Positions 1-7,661 of a stretch of 64,000 nt of DNA are shown here, one piece after another. A program made the translations under genes and the position numbers. The stretch covers positions 1 to 64,000 of the forward strand of contig JAUVXE010000001.1 in the NCBI GenBank assembly GCA_030603745.1, given 5' to 3'. This stretch comes from Coriobacteriia bacterium (GTDB taxonomy: Bacteria; Actinomycetota; Coriobacteriia; Anaerosomatales; SLCP01). The notes under the pieces were generated by a model that ran no database searches, had not been told where the DNA came from, and saw only the letters and a program-made list of their open reading frames with translations. Each line of letters begins with the position of its first letter. Within the stretch, counting starts at the first letter, position 1.

Positions 1-61
1 CACGGCCTCCGAGCCGATAGAGCCGAACAGCTTCGGTCCTGAACTCCGGTGTGTAGGCCAT
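1..61 (-). CDS. IS3-family transposase OrfA, N-terminal end (partial)
   Basis: Reading the - strand from the ATG at 61 gives about 20 residues beginning MAYTPEFRTEAVRLYRLGGR, which is the usual start of the helix-turn-helix OrfA of IS3-family elements (YTPEFR.EAVRL). The gene runs off the left edge of the window, so OrfB and the other end are not visible. The call rests on a short but very typical stretch. Its presence marks the left edge as mobile-element territory. Confidence 0.75.
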   Translation of the reverse strand, partial: MAYTPEFRTEAVRLYRLGGR

Positions 62-126
62 GCGTTGACTCCCTTCCGACCCCTTAGGGTCCACTTCTAG
101 GGTGTCAACGAAAGCGGGTCAACTCC
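62..126 (-). mobile_element. End of IS3-family element upstream of OrfA
   Basis: The 65 bases between the OrfA start and about position 126 read, on the - strand, as a short leader with two related GTTGACNCC-like blocks (GTTGACCCG near 123-115 and GTTGACACC near 110-102), as expected for the terminal repeat and promoter of an insertion sequence. The exact outer boundary and target duplication cannot be set from one end alone. Confidence 0.5.
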
Positions 127-135
127 AGGCTATCT

Positions 136-450
136 GTGGAGTGGCGCATTTCCTGGAAGGCTGTGAGTGACCGGAGGTGGATCCTCGGAGACTATGGTCG
201 CGTTCACTACTCGGTCAGCAGACGAATGTGGGGCCAGCGAACGTACCTCACAGTCAATCGTGGACACTCGGACCGAAGAGACGGATCGATCTGGGGCAAG
301 GTCGAGTCACCAAGAACGCTGTGGCTGGACTCGTTCGTGGTGTCATTGGCACCGGGGGATGGCAAGGAGATTGGACGCAAGCTGCAGGCTGCGGCCTTGG
401 TGGCTCAGAACCCGTTTCCTCGACCTCCCGGCAGGATTAGGCTCAAATGA
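136..450 (+). pseudogene. Open frame truncated by the insertion element, unrecognised
   Basis: A frame open from about position 88 through the IS boundary to a stop at 448-450. The only start inside is a GTG at 136, with no Shine-Dalgarno sequence. The 104-residue product contains a plausible folded segment (VHYSVSRRMWGQRTYLTVN, then SIWGKVESPRTLWLDSFVVSLA) and is not obviously a composition artefact. Because the insertion-sequence end lies directly upstream, I read it as the C-terminal remnant of a gene that lost its 5' part. I recognise no family. Confidence 0.35.
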
Positions 451-466
451 CGGGGGATATCAAGCG

Positions 467-856
467 ATGAGAAACTCCGCAGACATCGTTGAAGACTTCC
501 TTTCGCGCATAAGTATAGGAGCGATCGGAGTGCCGGAACTGTGGTACGCGGTGCACGGCCTCTGGACTCGTGCGGTCTCCCTTCTCGTCTTGCGAGGGAT
601 TGTCTCTTTCGCGTACTTCGAGACCTTCTGGAGCAGGGAGGCCCCGTCCAGTATCCCCCTAGAGATTGCGGTATGGCTCGTCTACTGGGTGCCAGTCGTA
701 TTGCTAGCGCGAACAGCACGGCTTAGGGCATGGCTCGGAGGCGTAGACAGGGAAGGCATCGCCGAACTCCGCCAGCAAGAGCGAAACTGGGCAGTGGTCG
801 GTGCGCTAGTCATCGCAGTGTTCGTCCTGCAGATGACATGGTGGTGGACTGGATAG
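467..856 (+). CDS. Small membrane protein, unknown function
   Basis: This 129-residue frame starts at ATG 467. It has a soluble N-terminus (MRNSADIVEDF...), then two or three hydrophobic segments: about residues 35-50, IAVWLVYWVPVVLLA near 65-80, and WAVVGALVIAVFVLQMTWWW at the C-terminus. A charged loop separates the last two (TARLRAWLGGVDREGIAELRQQERN). Codon use includes AGA, ATA and TTG, unlike the core genes further right, so it fits the low-GC accessory patch. No good ribosome site is visible. I recognise no family; a membrane component of an accessory system is possible but unproven. Confidence 0.5.
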   Translation: MRNSADIVEDFLSRISIGAIGVPELWYAVHGLWTRAVSLLVLRGIVSFAYFETFWSREAPSSIPLEIAVWLVYWVPVVLLARTARLRAWLGGVDREGIAELRQQERNWAVVGALVIAVFVLQMTWWWTG

Positions 857-900
857 TGGGCGTCCAGGAGTGGGTAGACGGTAGCCAGGACTCGAGACTG

Positions 901-985
901 TGAATCGCCCGGGATTCCCGGAGACCCCGTCGTTTGAGAGGATGGGGTCATGAGCAGACGTGGCAGGCCGCGATTCTCGACTGAA
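901..985 (+). mobile_element. Remnant of a second IS3-like left end
   Basis: TGAATCGCCCGGGATTCCCG at 901-920 resembles the terminal repeat of IS3-type elements (TGAACCGCCCCGG...). It is followed at 950 by an ATG whose product begins MSRRGRPRFSTE, a typical OrfA opening. The similarity stops after about 12 codons and the frame then degenerates. I read it as a decayed end left behind by deletion. The rest of 857-1107 holds no gene. Confidence 0.4.
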
Positions 986-1057
986 CCGTGTAACCCGGCT
1001 GCGACGCGGTGTCCACACGCACAGTCTCGTTGTCAGAGAAGGCAACCCGGCACTTGC

Positions 1058-1091
1058 GTTATACGCAGTATAGGTGTAATGTGCGTATAAC
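1058..1091. promoter_or_regulatory. Inverted repeat upstream of the nucleotidyltransferase gene
   Basis: Perfect 9-base arms GTTATACGC (1058-1066) and GCGTATAAC (1083-1091) are separated by 16 bases and lie just before the ribosome site of the next gene. The region between the arms is AT-rich (TATAGG, TGTAAT) and could hold a -10 element, with TTGCGT at 1054 as a possible -35. The position suits an operator; an RNA hairpin near the start is the alternative. Confidence 0.5.
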
Positions 1092-1107
1092 TCCGAAGGA
1101 GGTCGGG

Positions 1108-2151
1108 ATGGATCGGCAGCCGCTCGAAGTTCAGACGATCTACGCTGAGCTCCTAGAGCAGCTCGCGGCGTATGAGGCCTCACGTGCCATCGGACATGCG
1201 CCTGGCTCCTTTGTCACCAAGACGATCAAGGGCCGGGAGTACTACTACTTTCAGCACATGGGGCCCGGTGGCACGAAGCGTCAAACGTATCTGGGTCGGC
1301 GTGATGAATCGCTCGACAACCTCGCCGAGCGGTTCGCCGAAGGCAGGGCCAATGTAGCTGACGATCTTCACTCTATCGAGCGTTTGGCCGCCTTGCTTCG
1401 CGTAGGCGGTGCGATGCTGACGGATGTTCCGTCATCGCGTGTCCTCCGCACGCTCGCGGACGCGGGGGTGTTTCACTCCGGCGGGGTCCTGGTCGGGACG
1501 CATGCGTTCGTTGTGCTCGGCAACCTACTCGGGGTGCGGTGGGACAGTTCTCTGCGCACCCACGACGTCGACATAGCTGTCGACCGGAGTCTCGACATCG
1601 CTGTACCGGGTGTCGCTGTGGACGTTCCGTCGGCTCTCGAGAGCCTCGAGATGGGGTTCCTCCCGGTGCCGGGACTCGAGCCGGACACTCCCACTACATC
1701 CTTCAAGGTGCGCGGCCAGTCGCTCCGCGTGGATATCCTTACACCTTCTACAGGATCCCACTCCCAACCGGTGAGTCTGCCGAGGTTTGCCACTTCGGCT
1801 CAGCCCATCAGGTTCCTTGACTATCTGATCGAATCATCGGTGCCAGCGGCCGTCGTCAACGGTGGTGTCGTTGCGGTCAACGTCCCGGATCCTGCACGGT
1901 TCGCTCTTCACAAACTGATCGTCGCCGAGGAGCGACCGGTTGCCATGAGCGCGAAGCGCGCCAAGGATCTCTCGCAGTCGGCGCAACTGCTCGAGGTACT
2001 CTTGCAGGACCGTCCAGGCGATCTGGGGCTGGCCTGGGAGGCCATCGTCGCTCAGGGCGAGTCATGGACCAGGCGAGTCAAGAGATCGTTGCCTGAACTC
2101 GATCGGCATTCCGCCGATGTCGCCCGGTGGGTCGGCGGTGTTCTGGGGTAG
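1108..2151 (+). CDS. GSU2403-family nucleotidyltransferase-fold protein
   Basis: A 347-residue protein. The start at ATG 1108 is fixed by AAGGAGGT at 1096-1103. The N-terminal ~100 residues contain a basic/aromatic segment (TKTIKGREYYYFQHMGPGGTKRQTYLG, residues 38-62). The centre has the nucleotidyltransferase core: GGVLVGTHAFVVLG (125-138), the metal-binding pair D153/D155 in THDVDIAVD, and a third acidic residue D209 in LRVDIL. A C-terminal segment with conserved lysines (ALHKLIVAEER, KRAKDL) recalls AbiEii/MenT-type NTases. The catalytic triad looks intact, so it probably transfers nucleotides to a protein, RNA or small molecule; the substrate is unknown. Genes of this family are often accessory and have been linked to toxin-antitoxin-like loci. 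No antitoxin partner is evident here, only the palindrome in front. Confidence 0.7.
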   Translation: MDRQPLEVQTIYAELLEQLAAYEASRAIGHAPGSFVTKTIKGREYYYFQHMGPGGTKRQTYLGRRDESLDNLAERFAEGRANVADDLHSIERLAALLRVGGAMLTDVPSSRVLRTLADAGVFHSGGVLVGTHAFVVLGNLLGVRWDSSLRTHDVDIAVDRSLDIAVPGVAVDVPSALESLEMGFLPVPGLEPDTPTTSFKVRGQSLRVDILTPSTGSHSQPVSLPRFATSAQPIRFLDYLIESSVPAAVVNGGVVAVNVPDPARFALHKLIVAEERPVAMSAKRAKDLSQSAQLLEVLLQDRPGDLGLAWEAIVAQGESWTRRVKRSLPELDRHSADVARWVGGVLG

Positions 2152-2224
2152 CGCACCCGCTACTGCTGTGTTGGGTGTTACCGGGTTCGGCGGAGAGACA
2201 CCAACTCCGAGGGGGCATCCGCCC

Positions 2225-2253
2225 TTGCCCCACGCGCTCTATCCTGCGACAAT
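2225..2253 (+). promoter_or_regulatory. Sigma-70-type promoter for the aromatic operon
   Basis: TTGCCC (2225-2230) and GACAAT (2248-2253) are separated by 17 bases, 44 bases before the hisC start. This marks the left border of the core block after the accessory patch. Confidence 0.55.
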
Positions 2254-2296
2254 CTCTCGAACCAGATACGCCGGACAGGGGAGCGCACGGGCCGAG

Positions 2297-3397
2297 ATGG
2301 AGTGGGAGACCGCGATACGCGCCGAACTCGAGCCGATGGTGCCCTACGCGCCGGGCTTGCGCGTGAGCGAGGTCCGCGAACGGTCCGGCAAGCAGACCAT
2401 CCTCAAGCTCTCCAGCAACGAGCACCCCTGCGGCCCGTTCCCGAGCGCCCTCAGCGCGATGGAGGCGGTCCTGCCTCGCCTGAACCGCTACCCTGACGGC
2501 TCGGCGCGTGCGCTTCGGCGTGAGCTCTGCGCCCGCCTCGGCGTAGACGACGAGCATCTCGTGATCGGCAACGGATCCAACGAGCTCATCCGCCTGATCG
2601 CCCAGGCCGTGCTTCGGCCGGGCGACGAGGTCGTGTTCGCGTGGCCGAGCTTCGTGGTCTACCCGATGGTCGCGCAGATGTCCGGCGCGACCGCGGTGAA
2701 GGTGCCGCTCGCGTCGGGCGAGGTCCACGACCTCGACGCGATGCTCGCGGCGATCACGGAGCGCACGCGTATCGTCTTCCTCTGCAACCCCAACAACCCC
2801 ACCGGCACCATCTACGGCCGTGCGGCGTTCGAGCGGTTCCTCGCCGAGGTCCCCGATCACGTGCTCGTGGTCGTCGACGAGGCGTACTTCGAGTTCGTGA
2901 CCGACCCGGACTACCCCGACGCTATCGAGTCCTTCGACGGCGAGCGTCCGCTCGCCGTGCTTCGCACCTTCTCCAAGATCTACTCGCTCTCGGGTCTGCG
3001 CATCGGCTACGGCGTGCTGCCCGCTCCTCTCGCCGCGGCGACCCACAAGATCCGCGAGCCCTTCAACGTCAACACGGTCGCGCAGGTCGCGGCCTACTAC
3101 TCCCTCGGCGACGATGCCGAGGTCGCCCGTCGCAAGGCGGAGAACCAGGAGCAGAAGACCTACATCTATTCGGCCTTCGACCGGCTCGGGATCTCATACG
3201 TCCGTTCTGAGACGAACTTCGTCTATCTGCACACGGACCAGCCGGTCGAAGTGTTCGAGGCGCTCCTCGGCGAGGGTGTCATCGTGAGGGACTTCGGTAC
3301 CGCGCCCGCGCTCAGGGTCGGTATCGGCACTCCGGAGGACACCCGCATCACGATCGCGGCGTTCGAGGCCGTGGTCGACCGGCTCGGCGGCGTCTGA
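2297..3397 (+). CDS. hisC: Histidinol-phosphate / aromatic aminotransferase
   Basis: A 366-residue fold-type I PLP aminotransferase. Visible elements are the substrate-binding start (LKLSSNEHPCGP), RYPDG near 64, GNGSNELI near 91, CNPNNPTGT at 163-171, VVVDEAYFEF near 191-200, and the PLP lysine K227 in TFSKIYSLSGLRIGYG. It converts histidinol phosphate and 2-oxoglutarate in histidine synthesis. The neighbours are aroF, tyrA and aroA, with no other his gene, so its main job here may be the last transamination to tyrosine or phenylalanine, as known for HisC encoded in Bacillus aromatic operons. Longer upstream frames exist, but ATG 2297 gives the family-typical length. Confidence 0.88.
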   Translation: MEWETAIRAELEPMVPYAPGLRVSEVRERSGKQTILKLSSNEHPCGPFPSALSAMEAVLPRLNRYPDGSARALRRELCARLGVDDEHLVIGNGSNELIRLIAQAVLRPGDEVVFAWPSFVVYPMVAQMSGATAVKVPLASGEVHDLDAMLAAITERTRIVFLCNPNNPTGTIYGRAAFERFLAEVPDHVLVVVDEAYFEFVTDPDYPDAIESFDGERPLAVLRTFSKIYSLSGLRIGYGVLPAPLAAATHKIREPFNVNTVAQVAAYYSLGDDAEVARRKAENQEQKTYIYSAFDRLGISYVRSETNFVYLHTDQPVEVFEALLGEGVIVRDFGTAPALRVGIGTPEDTRITIAAFEAVVDRLGGV

Positions 3398-3461
3398 CGC
3401 TCCCGGGCCGGGTGCCGGGACCGCGGGTAACGGGTAAGCACCGAGGCGAGGGAGTACACAG

Positions 3462-4484
3462 ATGCTTGTCGTGATGAGGGACCACGCGTCCCGTGAACAG
3501 ATCGACCACGTGGTCGAGATCCTCACCGATGCGGGCGCCCAGGCGCACCTGTCGGGTGGCGAGGTCAAGACCATCATCGGCGTGATCGGCGACCGCGAGG
3601 TCGTCTACGCGCTCGAGCTCGAGGGGCTTCCCGGGGTCGAGGAGACCATCCGGGTGCTGAAGCCCTACAAGCTCGTGAGCCGCGATTTCCAGCCCGACGA
3701 CACGGTGGTGCGGGTACCGGGAGCGACGGTGGGCGGAGGAGCGTTCGCGGTGATCGCCGGGCCGTGCTCGGTGGAGTCCGCCGAGCAGATGCACGCCGTG
3801 GCGGCGGCCGCGCGAGCCGCGGGAGCGACGATGCTGCGGGGCGGCGCGTACAAGCCACGCTCGAGCCCCTATGCCTTCCAGGGCCTCGGACTCGAGGGCC
3901 TCGAGATGATGCGCGAGGCCGCGGACGCCCACGGCCTTCCGGTCGTCACCGAGGTGCTCGACGTGCGCGACGCCGAGACCGTCGCCGAGTGGGCCGACGT
4001 GCTGCAGGTCGGCGCGCGCAACATGCAGAACTTCCGCATGCTCGACGAGCTCGGCACCATGGGTAAGCCCGTCCTGCTCAAGCGGGGCCTCTCGGCGAAC
4101 ATCGAGGAGCTGCTCTCGGCGGCTGAGTACGTGCTCAAGGGCGGCAACCGCGACGTGATCCTGTGCGAGCGCGGCATCCGCACGTTCGAGACCTACACGC
4201 GCAACACCCTCGATCTCGCCGCCGTCGCGGCACTCAAGACGCTCACCCACCTGCCCATCGTGGTCGACCCCTCGCACGCCACGGGCCGACGAGACCTCGT
4301 GGCGCCTATGTCCCGCGCTGCGGTCTTCGCCGGAGCCGACGGCGTGATGGTCGAAGTGCATCCTGAGCCCGAGCGCGCGAAGTGCGACGGCCCGCAATCG
4401 CTCGACCTCGGCGGTTTCGAGGCGATGATGGACGGCCTGCTCGACCTGCTGCCGCTCGCCGGGAAACGTCCGGGGGTGGCGTGA
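3462..4484 (+). CDS. aroF: 3-deoxy-7-phosphoheptulonate (DAHP) synthase
   Basis: A 340-residue enzyme condensing phosphoenolpyruvate and erythrose 4-phosphate, the first step of the shikimate pathway. Residues 1-70 form a ferredoxin-like regulatory domain (MLVVMRDHASREQIDHVVEI), as in Thermotoga-type DAHP synthases, where it mediates feedback inhibition by aromatic amino acids. The barrel starts at FAVIAGPCSVES (metal ligand C102) and contains RGGAYKPRSSPYAFQG, LKRG, VDPSHATGRRDL and the acidic ligands in VEVHPEP and CDGPQSL. A GAGGGAG ribosome site precedes ATG 3462. Its stop overlaps the tyrA start. Confidence 0.93.
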   Translation: MLVVMRDHASREQIDHVVEILTDAGAQAHLSGGEVKTIIGVIGDREVVYALELEGLPGVEETIRVLKPYKLVSRDFQPDDTVVRVPGATVGGGAFAVIAGPCSVESAEQMHAVAAAARAAGATMLRGGAYKPRSSPYAFQGLGLEGLEMMREAADAHGLPVVTEVLDVRDAETVAEWADVLQVGARNMQNFRMLDELGTMGKPVLLKRGLSANIEELLSAAEYVLKGGNRDVILCERGIRTFETYTRNTLDLAAVAALKTLTHLPIVVDPSHATGRRDLVAPMSRAAVFAGADGVMVEVHPEPERAKCDGPQSLDLGGFEAMMDGLLDLLPLAGKRPGVA

Positions 4485-5608
4485 TGCGGTTCACCTCGAT
4501 CGCGGTGGTGGGGGTCGGCCTGATCGGTGGCTCGTTCGCCGCTGCCGCGCGCCGGCTGCCCGACCCGCCCACCGTGGTAGGCATCGACGCCGACCCGCGA
4601 GCGCTCGCGTGGGCGACCGAGCACGGCATCATCGAGTCCGCCTCGCTCCCCGACGGGCTCGGCGCGCAGACCTGGCTCGGGCCGGAGGGCGTCGACCTCG
4701 TGGTCCTCGCCACCCCGGCTTCGCACGCGCGATCGTGGATCGAGCGTCTCGGCTCGATGGGCTACCGCGGCGTGGTGACCGACGTGGCCTCCACCAAGGC
4801 CGGGATCATCGAGGCCGCCGAGGAGTCCCTCGGATCCCAGGTCGCGTTCGTGGGCGGCCACCCCATGACCGGGTCGGACCGCAGCGGTGTGGCCGCCTCG
4901 GACCCCGAGCTCTTCCGGGGCGCCTACTACGTGCTCACCCCCACGGCCACGACGGACGCCGACGCGTTTCGCCGGGTGCACTCCCTCGTGAGCGAGTTCG
5001 GCTGCCGGGTGGTCTCGGTCGACGCCGTCGCCCACGACGAGGCGGTCGCCGTGGTGAGTCACGTGCCGCACGTCGCGGCCTCGGCGCTCGTGGACGTCGC
5101 GGCTCGTCACGCCGGCCCCGGCGGCGAACTTCTCCGGCTCGCCGCAGGCGGCTTCAAGGACACCACGCGCGTCGCCGGCGCGAGCCCGGCGCTGTGGGCG
5201 GGCATCTGTGTCGACAACGCGCCGGCGGTGCTGGCCGGTGTGCGTGAGCTGCGCTCGGTGCTTACGAGCTTCACCGCGCTGCTCGAGGCGGGGGACCGCG
5301 AGGGGCTCGAGGGGTGGTTCGGCCGTGCGGCCGAGATCCGCCGCTCGCTCCCCGCGCAGTGGGTGCCGGCCACCGAGCGGCTCATCGAGGTCACCGTGCC
5401 CGTCCTCGACCGTCCGGGCGTCATCGCCGAGGTCACCACCGCAGCGGGTCGTGCGGGCTGCAACATCGAGGGCATCGAGATCGACCACGTCTCGGAGGCG
5501 AGCGCCACGCTCGTGATGGTGCTGACCGACGAGGGCGACGTCGAGCGATTCCTCGGCGATCTGCGGCAGGCGGGCTACGCGCCTCAGACGCGCCCGCTCG
5601 AGAGCTGA
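4484..5608 (+). CDS. tyrA: Prephenate dehydrogenase with C-terminal ACT domain
   Basis: A 374-residue protein making 4-hydroxyphenylpyruvate from prephenate for tyrosine. The Rossmann motif GVGLIGGS lies at residues 10-17, followed by DVASTKAGI, GGHPMTGSDRSG and the catalytic-histidine region VVSHVPHVAASAL. Residues ~300-370 form an ACT domain (IEVTVPVLDRPGVIAEVTT...GCNIEGIEI) that probably senses tyrosine. ATG 4484 overlaps the aroF stop by one base (TGATG), so the two genes are likely translationally coupled. Confidence 0.93.
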   Translation: MRFTSIAVVGVGLIGGSFAAAARRLPDPPTVVGIDADPRALAWATEHGIIESASLPDGLGAQTWLGPEGVDLVVLATPASHARSWIERLGSMGYRGVVTDVASTKAGIIEAAEESLGSQVAFVGGHPMTGSDRSGVAASDPELFRGAYYVLTPTATTDADAFRRVHSLVSEFGCRVVSVDAVAHDEAVAVVSHVPHVAASALVDVAARHAGPGGELLRLAAGGFKDTTRVAGASPALWAGICVDNAPAVLAGVRELRSVLTSFTALLEAGDREGLEGWFGRAAEIRRSLPAQWVPATERLIEVTVPVLDRPGVIAEVTTAAGRAGCNIEGIEIDHVSEASATLVMVLTDEGDVERFLGDLRQAGYAPQTRPLES

Positions 5609-5620
5609 GGAGATCCGCTC

Positions 5621-6949
5621 ATGGACCAGGTCATCCATCCGCAGGTCACACCGCTCGCCGGTCGTGTCCGCGTGCCCGGCGACAAGTCGCTCTCGCACCG
5701 CGCGGTGCTCTTCGCCGCGCTCGCCGAGGGGACCTCGCACCTGGCCGGCGTGCTCGACAGCGCCGATGTGCGCTCGACCATCGCGGCGGTCACGGCGCTC
5801 GGCGCCGCCACGCGAGTGACCCCCGCCGCCGGCGGCTCCCTTTCGGTGACCGTCGCCGGGTGGGGCGCCCGAGGCCCCGTCCCGCCGTCGTTCCCTATCG
5901 ACTGCGGCAACAGCGGGACCACCGCGCGCCTGCTCCTCGGCGTGCTCGCGGGGTGGCCCGGTCCGTTCACGCTCACCGGCGACGAGTCGCTCTCCCGGCG
6001 CCCGATGGGCCGCGTGACGGTACCCCTCGCGACCATGGGCGCCGCGTTCACCCCAGCCGACGGCACGCTCCCCATCACCGCGAGCGGCGGCCCGCTGCAC
6101 CCGATCGCCTACGACTCCCCGGTCGCGAGCGCCCAGGTCAAGACTGCGCTGCTGCTCGCGGGTCTGCGGGCCGAGGGCCGCACCCTCGTGCGCGAGCCCG
6201 CCCTCTCGCGCGACCACACCGAGCGGCTGCTGCCCGCCTTCGGTGTCGCCGTCGGGCGGGACGAGGCGACCCGCGCCTGCTGGGTCGACGGGCCCGCCAC
6301 GCTCGTCGCGTACGATGTCACCGTGCCGGGAGACCCCTCCTCGGCGGCGTTCATCGCGGTCGGGGCGCTGCTCGTCGAGGGAAGCGAGGTCGTGATCGAG
6401 GGCGTTGCGCTCAACCCCACGCGCGTCGGCTTCCTGGCCGTCCTCGAACGAATGGGCGCGCAGGTGACGGTCACGCCCGCCGCCGCCGAGGGCTCGGAGC
6501 CGGTGGGGGACCTCACCGTGCGCCACACGCCAGGCCTGATCGCCACCACCGTCCCCGCCGAAGAGGTCCCGTCGCTCATCGACGAGGTCCCGGTGCTCGC
6601 GCTGCTCGCCGCCCGTGCCGAGGGCACCACCCGGTTCGAGGGCGTTGGCGAGCTGCGCGTCAAGGAGTCCGACCGCCTCGCGGCCATCGTCGAGGGGCTC
6701 GCCGCGCTCGGCGTGACCGCGCGCGCGACCGGCGACGTGCTTGAGGTCGACGGCGCGGCAGAGTTCGGGGCCGCGACCCTCTCGAGCCTCGACGACCACC
6801 GCCTCGCCATGACGTGGGCGCTCGCGGGCCTCGGCGGAGCGGCGCCGGTCACGATCGAGCGGTTCGAGGCGGTCGAGGTCTCCTACCCGCGCTTCCTCGA
6901 TGACCTGCGGGCGCTCGGCGCCGCCCCGGGAGGCGCCACCGTGCTATGA
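5621..6949 (+). CDS. aroA: 3-phosphoshikimate 1-carboxyvinyltransferase (EPSP synthase)
   Basis: A 442-residue enzyme that adds enolpyruvyl to shikimate 3-phosphate, the sixth shikimate step. Signature stretches are RVPGDKSLSHRAVLFAALAEG near the N-terminus, DCGNSGTTARLLLG, GDESLSRRPMGR, the ASAQVKTALLLAGL region, PGDPSSAAF, the catalytic EVPSLIDEVPVLALLAA, and ELRVKESDRL with DDHRLAM near the C-terminus. Two inverted domains of normal length are present. A GAGGAG ribosome site lies 11 bases upstream. It follows tyrA after 12 bases. Confidence 0.95.
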   Translation: MDQVIHPQVTPLAGRVRVPGDKSLSHRAVLFAALAEGTSHLAGVLDSADVRSTIAAVTALGAATRVTPAAGGSLSVTVAGWGARGPVPPSFPIDCGNSGTTARLLLGVLAGWPGPFTLTGDESLSRRPMGRVTVPLATMGAAFTPADGTLPITASGGPLHPIAYDSPVASAQVKTALLLAGLRAEGRTLVREPALSRDHTERLLPAFGVAVGRDEATRACWVDGPATLVAYDVTVPGDPSSAAFIAVGALLVEGSEVVIEGVALNPTRVGFLAVLERMGAQVTVTPAAAEGSEPVGDLTVRHTPGLIATTVPAEEVPSLIDEVPVLALLAARAEGTTRFEGVGELRVKESDRLAAIVEGLAALGVTARATGDVLEVDGAAEFGAATLSSLDDHRLAMTWALAGLGGAAPVTIERFEAVEVSYPRFLDDLRALGAAPGGATVL

Positions 6950-6950
6950 T
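6943..6950 (+). promoter_or_regulatory. Extended -10 promoter element for cmk
   Basis: TGCTATGAT ends at 6950, inside and just past the aroA stop, 40 bases before the cmk start. It fits an extended -10 (TGnTATNNT). No -35 hexamer is evident. The same TGCTAT block recurs before der, metK and glnS. Confidence 0.35.
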
Positions 6951-6989
6951 GCGGCGCGCATCGAACCGGAATCGACGACAGGGACACAC

Positions 6990-7661
6990 GTGATCATCGC
7001 CATCGACGGCCCCGCGGCCTCAGGCAAGTCCACCGTGGCACGGGCGCTCGCCGCCCGTCTGGGCGCGCACTATCTCGACACCGGCGCCATGTACCGTGCC
7101 GTCGCGCTCAAGGCGCTCCGCTCCGGCGTGGCGCTCGACGACCGGGCGTCGCTCGGCGCGCTCGCCCGCGACGTGAACATCACCTTCGAGCACGAGGGCG
7201 ACTCGCCCGTGCCCACGTCCGTCCTGCTCGACGGCGAGGACGTGACCGCCGATATCCGCACGCCCGCGGTCGATGAGGCCGTGAGCCCCGTGGCGAGCGC
7301 GCCGGAGGTCCGTGCCGCGATGGTGCCGGTCCAGCACGCCGCCGCCGCTGGTCCGCACGACGTGGTCGTCGAGGGCCGCGACATCGGCACCGTCGTCTTT
7401 CCCGAGGCGGGCGTGAAGGTCTTCCTCACCGCGTCCGCCGAGGAACGCGCCCGCCGCCGCCACTCCGAGCTCTCCGGGCGCGGCGTCGAGGTCGCCGCCG
7501 AGGCGGTCCGTACCGGCCTCGAGCGTCGCGACGAGGCCGACTCCACCCGCGAGGCCGCGCCGCTCGTTCCCGCGCACGACGCGGTGCACGTCGACACCAC
7601 CGGACTGGCGATCGACGAGGTCGTCGAGGTCATCGCCGGTCTGGTCACCGAGGTCCGCTGA
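6990..7661 (+). CDS. cmk: Cytidylate kinase
   Basis: A 223-residue (d)CMP kinase. The product starts with VIIAIDGPAASGKST, the P-loop at residues 7-15, then YLDTGAMYRAVALKAL for substrate binding, VVEGRDIGTVVFP, and the lid-region arginines (RARRRHSEL, RRDEADSTRE). GTG 6990 is the only start that places the P-loop at the family-typical position. A weak AGGGAC ribosome site precedes it. The ORF continues directly into plsC with a one-base overlap. In Firmicutes and Coriobacteriia cmk usually sits between aroA and ispH, as here. Confidence 0.93.
   Translation: MIIAIDGPAASGKSTVARALAARLGAHYLDTGAMYRAVALKALRSGVALDDRASLGALARDVNITFEHEGDSPVPTSVLLDGEDVTADIRTPAVDEAVSPVASAPEVRAAMVPVQHAAAAGPHDVVVEGRDIGTVVFPEAGVKVFLTASAEERARRRHSELSGRGVEVAAEAVRTGLERRDEADSTREAAPLVPAHDAVHVDTTGLAIDEVVEVIAGLVTEVR

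Noticed and set aside
682-1183. Overlapping - strand frames of 89 and 125 codons in the accessory patch
   Set aside because: No ribosome sites, Ser/Arg/Pro-rich composition typical of antisense frames, and overlap with the membrane protein, the IS-like end and the nucleotidyltransferase start.
4193-6799. 868-codon - strand frame opposite tyrA and aroA
   Set aside because: Gly/Arg/Glu-rich antisense shadow of two well-supported enzymes; long antisense frames are expected at this GC content.
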